This document shows, piece after piece, positions 6,392-11,429 of a DNA stretch of 11,429 nt. A model generated the notes under the pieces. That model ran no database searches. It saw only the letters and a list, made by a program, of their open reading frames with translations, and had not been told where the DNA came from. A program made the translations under genes and the position numbers. Numbering within the stretch: position 1 is the stretch's first letter; the number at the start of each line of letters is the position of its first letter. Source of the DNA: Bacteroidales bacterium (GTDB lineage Bacteria > Bacteroidota > Bacteroidia > Bacteroidales > UBA932); contig VSOK01000057.1 of NCBI GenBank assembly GCA_009774765.1, positions 1 through 11,429 of the forward strand, read 5' to 3'.

Positions 6392-7975
6392 TCAGTACAC
6401 CCACTTGAAATCGTCTATCCAAAGCTTGTTGGTCGAGCACCCTGTGAGATAATCGCCACGGATGCTTGTAGCACAGGAGATCACAAGAGAATACTTTCCT
6501 GATCCAGGTTTAGGTGCATTTTCACTGTACCATACTATAGGAAGTTCTGCATCAGTCATAGAAGTGACATCACCCGATATCAGGAGTTCCCCATAACCGA
6601 GAACCGCACCTTCATCAAAAGAAGCAGAAGAAGCCGGATCCCACATACCTGTAGGTGCTCCAAGACCTGAAGTCACGCCATGTTGTCTTTCCCAGTCCAC
6701 AATTGCAACAAATACACGTGTAATATCCTGCTTCTTGTTCCACTCATCTTTCTCCGGATCGCTGCTGCCAGGTTTGTCCACAATTCCTACATTTGCCTTA
6801 TATCTGAAAGACAATGCCTTCGGCCTTGCCGTATAATCATATACCTTACCGAAATTAGCGGTTCCGGTCATACCTGCCATAACAAAATCACCTGTAAACA
6901 GGTTTCCCGGAGCGAATATGAAGTTCAGAACCATTCTCGCAGACAAAGCAGCGACTCCGCTTTCTGCAGAATCTTCCTCACAAAGAGGAGTCTTGAAGCT
7001 GCCGTCAGGAGTTTCAAGGAATGAATTGTTGCCGCTGTCCCAAAAAGACTCACCTTCCGCATTCGGATAAGTGATATAAATAGGATTTCCATCAGAATCC
7101 TCTCCCATCACTTTCTTTGACCATCCGGACATATCACCGTTAGGGATGACATCACCGCTTTCTGTAGCAAATTCAGTGGAGGCGACAACCTGTCCACCGT
7201 CACGGAGTTCTACCACATACGTATTGCCGGCATACACACCTGTCCCTTCTTTTGGAGAATACACATCAAGACCTGCTGCATTCGTCGATTTGACATATTC
7301 AGCCGCAATCGTGCATCTGCCGTCTGCAGCAGCTATCTCGAGCATTTCTCCACCTTTCCTGCCGAAGAAAACGGAAGGAGACTCCACATTTTCCGCAGCA
7401 ACAAATGAGACAGAAGCAGTATTGTTCCAGAGGTCAATGTCTGAAACAGTAACCGTACTCTTGCCTGTGTAATGGAAAGTGAGGGTTTTCGACAGACTCT
7501 GTCCTTTCATATCGGACACATCCAGCGTAAATTTATGGTCAGAACCGTTCTCCGGACCAAGGCTGAGAATAAGAGGCACAAGAGTCGAGATATTGAAATC
7601 GATTTCGGTCTTTCCTGCGAGGTCATCCCCTGTAGGGATGCCCCCCCCGGTAAGATTGTCGAGCATCGATGCGAGCTGGGCATCTCCGATAAGATCCATA
7701 TCTGAAGTATGGTCCGAAGTGATACCGGAAATGACCGGAGAAAGAACAGGAGAATCCACCTTCACGACGAAGGTCCTTATTCCTGCTTCAGCTTTAACTC
7801 TGATGTTCACATCCATTTCGGATGCGAGTTCCACCGGTTCAAAGGAAGGGTTGGAATCCCATTCCATCTTGGGAGCGGCGGCCGGAGTCTCAGGCTCTGC
7901 CGCAGGTGTCTTTTCACAAGACACGAAAGCCATAGCGGCCAAAGCCGCCACAGCAAGGTTAAAAATCTTTTTCAT
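6392..7975 (-). CDS. PCMD domain-containing lipoprotein, probably outer membrane
   Basis: The product is a 527-aa exported lipoprotein. Residues 1-20 form a lipoprotein signal: M-K-K, a hydrophobic Ala-rich core, and the lipobox F-V-S-C with Cys20 as the lipidated residue (Phe at -3 is atypical but tolerated in Bacteroidetes). An Ala/Pro/Glu-rich linker follows (about 23-36). The next 240 residues look like beta-sandwich material; I do not recognise the family. From about 277 the sequence resembles the PCMD domain (putative carbohydrate metabolism, PF13201): I-P-N-G-D-M-S-G-W, W-D-S-G-N-N, F-A-P-G-N-L-F-T-G, A-R-P-K-A-L-S-F-R-Y, and the closing L-W-I-D-D-F-K-W-V-Y. The domain is thought to bind or process carbohydrate, but function is not established. 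I start at the ATG 7973-7975; a TTG directly before it would add one residue. It follows clpX by 58 bp and ends at a strong terminator. A G8 tract lies at codons 110-112. Confidence 0.85.
   Translation of the reverse strand: MKKIFNLAVAALAAMAFVSCEKTPAAEPETPAAAPKMEWDSNPSFEPVELASEMDVNIRVKAEAGIRTFVVKVDSPVLSPVISGITSDHTSDMDLIGDAQLASMLDNLTGGGIPTGDDLAGKTEIDFNISTLVPLILSLGPENGSDHKFTLDVSDMKGQSLSKTLTFHYTGKSTVTVSDIDLWNNTASVSFVAAENVESPSVFFGRKGGEMLEIAAADGRCTIAAEYVKSTNAAGLDVYSPKEGTGVYAGNTYVVELRDGGQVVASTEFATESGDVIPNGDMSGWSKKVMGEDSDGNPIYITYPNAEGESFWDSGNNSFLETPDGSFKTPLCEEDSAESGVAALSARMVLNFIFAPGNLFTGDFVMAGMTGTANFGKVYDYTARPKALSFRYKANVGIVDKPGSSDPEKDEWNKKQDITRVFVAIVDWERQHGVTSGLGAPTGMWDPASSASFDEGAVLGYGELLISGDVTSMTDAELPIVWYSENAPKPGSGKYSLVISCATSIRGDYLTGCSTNKLWIDDFKWVY
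7641..7648 (-). repeat. G8 homopolymer within the lipoprotein coding sequence
   Basis: Eight consecutive C on the plus strand read as G8 in the coding direction, encoding Gly110-Gly111 and part of Gly112 (in T-G-G-G-I-P). It is the longest homopolymer I found in the window (the next is a run of seven A near 279-285). Slippage by one base would shift the frame about a fifth of the way into the protein. Confidence 0.9.
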
Positions 7976-7999
7976 CAAAAACTTTAATTAAAACATATT

Positions 8000-8029
8000 C
8001 AATATAAAGACCGTGTGTGTGCGGCACAA
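8000..8029 (-). promoter_or_regulatory. Weak candidate promoter for the lipoprotein gene
   Basis: On the minus strand TTG (8029-8027) is followed after 20 nt by TATATTG (8006-8000), one T short of the TAnnTTTG consensus. It would start transcription about 20 nt before the ATG at 7975. It overlaps the hairpin noted after clpX, so promoter and terminator readings compete; the region may do neither. Confidence 0.25.
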
Positions 8030-8032
8030 GTC
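8009..8032 (-). terminator. Possible weak terminator or attenuator hairpin after clpX
   Basis: Immediately after the clpX stop the minus strand can fold GACTTGTG (8032-8025) with CACA-C-GGTC (ending at 8009), using a G-T wobble and a bulged C, around a short loop. Only TTTATATT follows. The stem is imperfect and the U-tract weak, so readthrough into the lipoprotein gene is likely. Confidence 0.25.
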
Positions 8033-8033
8033 C

Positions 8034-9245
8034 TTATCTGTCCAATCCAAGTTTTTTCTTAGCGTAGTCAAGCGTAAGGTCAAATGTCTTTTTGCGCGAT
8101 GACGGAGCATCATACATCGCATCTGTCATAATCTGTTCGCAGATCGAGCGCAGTCCACGCGCTCCAAGCTTGTTTTCAAGCGCAGTGTCCACAATCAGTT
8201 CAAGTACTCCCTCCCCGATCTGTAGTTTAATGCCGTCAAGTTCAAAAAGCCTTTCATATTGACGGATAATGGCATTCTTAGGTTCTGTAAGAATCCTTAT
8301 AAGGGCATCCCTGTCGAGGTGGTCAAGATAAGTTATGACAGGAAGCCTTCCTATAATCTCAGGAATAAGCCCGTAGGCTCTCAAATCCTGGGATGACACA
8401 TACTGCAGAAGATTGTCCTTGTCTATCTTCTGTCTGCCGGCCGCTCCGTAGCCGATTACCTGCGTATTCAGTCTCTGGGCGATTCTGCGTTCAATCCCCT
8501 CGAACGCCCCGCCGCATATAAACAATATATTCTTGGTATTTACCTTTACAAACTCCTGCTCCGGATGTTTGCGTCCTCCTTTAGGAGGCACATTCACGAT
8601 ACTTCCTTCAAGAAGCTTCAGCATAGCCTGCTGAACTCCCTCGCCTGAGACATCACGTGTAATGGAAGGATTGTCGCTTTTGCGTGCGATCTTGTCAATC
8701 TCGTCAATGAACACAATACCTCTCTCGGCAAGGTCAACATCATAGTCCGCCTCCTGGAGAAGTCTTGACAGGATGCTCTCGACATCTTCACCGACATATC
8801 CGGCCTCAGTCAGCACCGTGGCATCCACAATAGTGAAAGGCACATTAAGGAGATTTGCTATAGTCTTGGCTATAAGCGTCTTTCCTGTACCTGTCGGACC
8901 GACCATAAGGATATTGGACTTCTCGATATCAAGATCGTCCTGCCTGTCCAGATTGTGGTTGATCCTCTTGTAATGATTGTAGACGGCAACGGAAAGAAGT
9001 TTCTTTGCCCTGTCCTGACCTATCACATACTGGTCGAGATATTCATGGATCTCCTTCGGTTTGAGCAGTTTGTCAATCTTCCCGTGTCTGGGAGCCTCAG
9101 TCATCCCTATTTCACGGATATATTCATTGCATCTCTGCACACATTCGGCACAGATGCAGGAATCTATTCCACGCAGGAGCGGGACTTCCGTCTCGCTCCT
9201 GCCGCAGAACATACAATATTCTTCTTTCTTGTTGTTTTTAGCCAT
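8034..9245 (-). CDS. clpX: ATP-dependent Clp protease ATP-binding subunit ClpX
   Basis: ClpX is the hexameric AAA+ unfoldase that recognises tagged or damaged proteins, unfolds them and feeds them to ClpP in the cytoplasm. The protein is 403 aa, near the usual 400-425. The N-terminal zinc-binding domain has C11-x2-C14 and C32-x2-C35. Walker A is G-P-T-G-T-G-K-T with Lys122 and Walker B is F-I-D-E with D181/E182. The pore loop G-Y-V-G-E-D and the R-K-H loop (225-227) for substrate contact are present, as is sensor 2 G-A-R-G-L-R. The ClpP-docking loop reads I264-G265-Y266, where E. coli has I-G-F. The ATG at 9243-9245 overlaps the clpP stop by one base (TGATG), so translation is probably coupled. 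It is the third gene of the tig-clpP-clpX operon. Confidence 0.98.
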   Translation of the reverse strand: MAKNNKKEEYCMFCGRSETEVPLLRGIDSCICAECVQRCNEYIREIGMTEAPRHGKIDKLLKPKEIHEYLDQYVIGQDRAKKLLSVAVYNHYKRINHNLDRQDDLDIEKSNILMVGPTGTGKTLIAKTIANLLNVPFTIVDATVLTEAGYVGEDVESILSRLLQEADYDVDLAERGIVFIDEIDKIARKSDNPSITRDVSGEGVQQAMLKLLEGSIVNVPPKGGRKHPEQEFVKVNTKNILFICGGAFEGIERRIAQRLNTQVIGYGAAGRQKIDKDNLLQYVSSQDLRAYGLIPEIIGRLPVITYLDHLDRDALIRILTEPKNAIIRQYERLFELDGIKLQIGEGVLELIVDTALENKLGARGLRSICEQIMTDAMYDAPSSRKKTFDLTLDYAKKKLGLDR

Positions 9246-9922
9246 CAGATCTGTTTCTTCCCCTTACCCAGGATTTCATCAATCATTCCGTATTCCTTCG
9301 CTTCAACGGCAGTCATCCAGTAATCCCTGTCACCGTCGGCCACAATCTGCTCCAGAGGCTTTCCGGTATGTTCGGAAATTATCGTATAAAGTTCGTTCTT
9401 TATCTTGACAATCTCCCTTGCGGCAATCTCGATGTCAGATGCCTGTCCCTGTGCACCGCCGAGCGGCTGATGTATCATAACCCTCGAGTGCGGAAGAGCG
9501 GACCTTTTGCCGGCAGCACCGGCACAAAGAAGGACTGCTCCCATAGAAGCTGCCATTCCTGTACAGATAGTCGCGACGTCAGGTTCGACAAGCTGCATCG
9601 TATCATAAATACCGAGACCGGAGGAAACCGAGCCTCCCGGGGTATTCAGATATATTGAAATGTCGCTTGAATTGTCTGAAGAAGCCAGAAAAAGGAGCTG
9701 AGCCTGGATGATATTTGCGACATCGTCATCAATCGGCACACCGAGGAAAATGATCCTGTCCATCATAAGACGGCTGAATACATCCATAGAAGCCACATTC
9801 AGCTTCCTCTCCTCGATGATAGTAGGATTGATATAGGCATCGTAGAAAGAACGATACCTGTGCATAGTCATAGAACTCACTCCGAATTCCGACCTCGCGT
9901 ATCTGTCAAACTCCTTGCTCAT
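9245..9922 (-). CDS. clpP: ATP-dependent Clp protease proteolytic subunit ClpP
   Basis: ClpP is the self-assembling tetradecameric serine peptidase that degrades polypeptides delivered by ClpX. The protein is 225 aa. The catalytic triad is S126 in G-M-A-A-S-M-G-A, H151 in V-M-I-H-Q-P and D200 in D-R-D-Y-W. The spacings of 25 and 49 equal those of E. coli ClpP (S111/H136/D185 in the precursor). The handle-helix region has Q-G-Q-A-S-D-I-E-I-A-A-R-E-I. The N-terminus is about 15 residues longer than in the E. coli precursor, as in other Bacteroidetes ClpPs, and is probably processed. ATG at 9920-9922 lies 6 bp after the tig stop with no Shine-Dalgarno sequence, and the stop overlaps the clpX start. 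Transcription most likely comes from the tig promoter. Confidence 0.98.
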   Translation of the reverse strand: MSKEFDRYARSEFGVSSMTMHRYRSFYDAYINPTIIEERKLNVASMDVFSRLMMDRIIFLGVPIDDDVANIIQAQLLFLASSDNSSDISIYLNTPGGSVSSGLGIYDTMQLVEPDVATICTGMAASMGAVLLCAGAAGKRSALPHSRVMIHQPLGGAQGQASDIEIAAREIVKIKNELYTIISEHTGKPLEQIVADGDRDYWMTAVEAKEYGMIDEILGKGKKQI

Positions 9923-9928
9923 AGATAA

Positions 9929-11245
9929 TTACTTAAGTTCGCGGAATTTCTCCACTGATATCTTCTTGTTCTTGAGAGTGATCTGCTCGCGTACCGCATC
10001 CACTGTCTTCTGGTCCTCAACCTGCTCGTAGATCCTGCGGCCGTCCTTCTCCTGTGCGAGGATAGATTTGGCGTATGACTCAAGCTGCTCGTCAGGAACA
10101 TTGTTGAGACCGTACATAGCGAACTGGTATGCTGCAAGAGCCTTCGCGCTTGCAAGCACGTCAGCCTCCTCTATTTTCACTGAATATTTCTCCATAAGGA
10201 AGCTTCTCACCATCTGCCAGCGGAAATCCTCAAGGAAAAGATCAAATTCCTTCTCTATTTCCTCCATTGTGAACTTGCCGTCATTAGCGACGAAGATCCA
10301 TCTCTTGAGGAACTTCTCAGGAAGAGCGATTCCGGCCTTCTTCACCAGATACTCCTTCACATCCTTGGAGAATCTGAAGTCTGACTCCTGCTTGTATTCA
10401 GCGGAAAGACGCTCAGCTATCTTCGCGTCAAATTCCTCTTCGTTCTTAACCGCGCCTTCTCCGAAAATCTTGTCAAATGTCTCCTGGTTGAGTTCAGCAG
10501 GCTTGAAAGTCTTGACTGTCTTGACTGTCATCTTGAACATAGGATCAAGTGACGCGAGCTCTTCTTTCTCTACCTTGAGCATTGAAGCACGGTCTGTCTC
10601 GTTGGTGAACGCATCGTTTACATTCACATCGATTGAATCACCAGGCTTGAGTCCCACGAATGAAGGTCTTACACCCTCAGCCACGTTGCGAAGGGCCACG
10701 TATGTTCCCTCAACCTTAGTCTCGCCCTGCTCGAAGTCCACAATGATGAAATCATCCTCAGCGGCAGCCTCTCCATCCTCAAGTGAACCGTACTGTTTGA
10801 GGAGGTTGGCCTTCATCTCTGATTTTGCCTGCTCTGACGCCGTAATGTTATAATAAAGGACCTCATCTTCTTTTGAAAGTTCGAATGAAACCTCAGGAGT
10901 CATCGCGATATCGAACTTGAAAGTGAAATCATTTCCGTCAACCCAGTCAGTCTTAGGCTGGTCCTCGGAAGGAAGAGGCTCCCCTACCACACGCAGAGAA
11001 TTCTCGTTTATATAATTGTTGAGAGATTCTGATATTACGTCATTCACAGAGTCCACAAGTACAGAAGGTCCGTACATCTTCTCTATCAGAGAAGCAGGTA
11101 CCATTCCTTTGCGGAAGCCTTTGATTTCAGCTTTCTTTCTGTAGTCATTGAGTTTTTTCTTCTTCTTGTCAGCATAGTCATCCTTTGCGATTGAAAGAGT
11201 CAACTCAATATTGAGATCATCAATCTGTTTCTTAGTGATTTCCAT
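9929..11245 (-). CDS. tig: Trigger factor, ribosome-associated chaperone
   Basis: Trigger factor binds near the ribosomal exit tunnel (protein L23) and shields nascent chains. The 438-aa protein has the three-part layout. The N-terminal ribosome-binding domain (about 1-145) carries the signature G-F-R-K-G-M-V-P at 43-50, at the same residue numbers as in E. coli. A divergent FKBP-like segment occupies about 160-250. The alpha-helical chaperone arms (about 250-438) close the protein. In the FKBP region the motif expected around I-P-G-F-E reads E-G-V-R-P-S-F-V-G (190-198), so prolyl isomerase activity may be lost; this is inference. A 9-bp tandem duplication (10511-10528) encodes T-V-K-T-V-K. 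ATG at 11243-11245 follows an A/U-rich leader without Shine-Dalgarno sequence. It is the first gene of the tig-clpP-clpX operon. Confidence 0.96.
   Translation of the reverse strand: MEITKKQIDDLNIELTLSIAKDDYADKKKKKLNDYRKKAEIKGFRKGMVPASLIEKMYGPSVLVDSVNDVISESLNNYINENSLRVVGEPLPSEDQPKTDWVDGNDFTFKFDIAMTPEVSFELSKEDEVLYYNITASEQAKSEMKANLLKQYGSLEDGEAAAEDDFIIVDFEQGETKVEGTYVALRNVAEGVRPSFVGLKPGDSIDVNVNDAFTNETDRASMLKVEKEELASLDPMFKMTVKTVKTFKPAELNQETFDKIFGEGAVKNEEEFDAKIAERLSAEYKQESDFRFSKDVKEYLVKKAGIALPEKFLKRWIFVANDGKFTMEEIEKEFDLFLEDFRWQMVRSFLMEKYSVKIEEADVLASAKALAAYQFAMYGLNNVPDEQLESYAKSILAQEKDGRRIYEQVEDQKTVDAVREQITLKNKKISVEKFRELK
10511..10528 (-). repeat. Two tandem copies of a 9-bp unit in tig
   Basis: CTTGACTGT is repeated exactly twice on the plus strand, in frame, producing the duplicated T-V-K at the end of the FKBP-like segment of trigger factor. 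It looks like a small in-frame duplication of no obvious functional importance. Confidence 0.8.
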
Positions 11246-11299
11246 ATTTTTATATATTTATTATTTTTTCTGTCAAATATCACAGGCGCAATAAGCGCG
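11246..11299 (-). promoter_or_regulatory. A/U-rich 5' leader of tig
   Basis: The roughly 50 nt before the tig ATG, read on the minus strand, contain runs such as AAAAAATAATAAATATATAA and no Shine-Dalgarno sequence. This fits Bacteroidetes initiation, which favours unstructured A/U-rich leaders over anti-SD pairing. A GCGC-TTATT-GCGC inverted repeat (11286-11298) straddles the expected transcript start and is probably not wholly in the RNA. Confidence 0.5.
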
Positions 11300-11330
11300 C
11301 AAAGTTAATCATTACCCATTAATTTTCAAA
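11300..11330 (-). promoter_or_regulatory. Bacteroidetes-type promoter of the tig-clpP-clpX operon
   Basis: On the minus strand TTTG (11330-11327) is followed after 19 nt by TAACTTTG (11307-11300), an exact match to the -33/-7 consensus of the Bacteroidetes primary sigma factor. The expected transcript start is about 11294, giving a leader of about 50 nt. No other well-matched promoter was found before clpP or clpX. Confidence 0.75.
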
Positions 11331-11390
11331 ATCACGGAATCCGAAAACAGGAAGGTAGAGTCAAGTATCAAGTGCAACACAAGTATAAAG

Positions 11391-11429
11391 TTATAACAAA
11401 AGTTTGAAGAACTCGTCTTTAGGAGTTGA
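11391..11429 (-). CDS. Possible C-terminal end of an unidentified upstream gene (12 codons visible)
   Basis: On the minus strand the frame entering at 11429 reads S-T-P-K-D-E-F-F-K-L-L-L and then stops at TAA (11391-11393). The composition resembles a protein C-terminus and the stop sits a sensible 60 bp before the tig promoter, but 12 codons cannot establish a gene. A short AACTC/GAGTT inverted repeat lies within it (11410-11427). The 60 bp between here and the promoter hold no gene, only three CAAGT(A/G) motifs (11362-11386). Confidence 0.25.
   Translation of the reverse strand, partial: STPKDEFFKLLL

Noticed and set aside
7479..7991. A 170-codon open frame on the plus strand, antisense to the lipoprotein gene
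   Set aside because: Ser-rich translation without a domain or start signal; the opposite strand encodes a lipoprotein signal and a PCMD-like domain.
8011..8021. GT dinucleotide run between clpX and the lipoprotein gene
   Set aside because: Only about four to five units, too short to call a microsatellite with functional meaning.
10068..10853. A 261-codon open frame on the plus strand, antisense to tig
   Set aside because: It lies wholly inside the well-supported tig gene, is Ser/Leu-rich as expected for the complement of a Lys/Glu-rich protein, and shows no recognisable domain.
11410..11427. AACTC/GAGTT inverted repeat at the right edge
   Set aside because: Short stem at the window boundary, possibly within the end of a gene; no T-tract on either strand supports termination.

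Overview
The window looks like the chromosome of a Bacteroidales bacterium, probably gut-associated or otherwise anaerobic. Every protein resembles Bacteroidetes versions. Start codons generally lack Shine-Dalgarno sequences. The intergenic regions carry the Bacteroidetes-type promoter (TTTG, about 19-20 nt, TAnnTTTG). There is also a PCMD-type lipoprotein, a family found mainly in this phylum. No tRNA, rRNA, CRISPR array, insertion sequence, prophage or attachment site is visible, and no stretch over 300 bp lacks a gene.

Left region, plus strand (1-2167): the 3' part of a dipeptidyl-peptidase IV-like serine peptidase (S9) is followed 14 bp later by a single-chain iron-sulfur L-serine ammonia-lyase (sdaA). 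Minus strand (2145-4377): an M20 metallodipeptidase precedes pyrF (orotidine 5'-phosphate decarboxylase) by 37 bp. pyrF and sdaA converge and overlap by 23 bp. A strong hairpin suited to terminating pyrF transcription lies inside the sdaA coding sequence. The peptidases and the serine deaminase together suggest use of peptides and amino acids: dipeptide release, dipeptide hydrolysis, then serine to pyruvate plus ammonia. This is an inference from gene content.

Middle (4396-6391): the M20 gene and a plus-strand Uup-like ABC-F ATPase diverge from a 63-81 bp region. It holds two mirror-image TATCTTTG boxes, one per strand. A perfect 11-bp inverted repeat follows the ABC-F gene, with its T-tract on the minus strand, so it mainly terminates the lipoprotein gene coming the other way.

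Right region, minus strand (11330 down to 6392): tig, clpP and clpX form the classic trigger factor/ClpXP proteostasis operon. tig-clpP spacing is 6 bp and clpP-clpX overlap by 1 bp (TGATG). A well-matched promoter sits upstream of tig. A PCMD-family lipoprotein follows clpX by 58 bp in the same direction. It may be read through from the clp operon or have its own weak promoter. It contains a run of eight G inside the coding sequence. The last 39 bp may hold the end of another minus-strand gene.

Most of the window is core housekeeping plus peptide metabolism. I found no convincing undescribed system. The most interesting points are the regulatory layouts (mirrored divergent promoters, a terminator embedded in a neighbour's coding sequence), the G8 tract in the lipoprotein, and family-level variations in ClpX and trigger factor.
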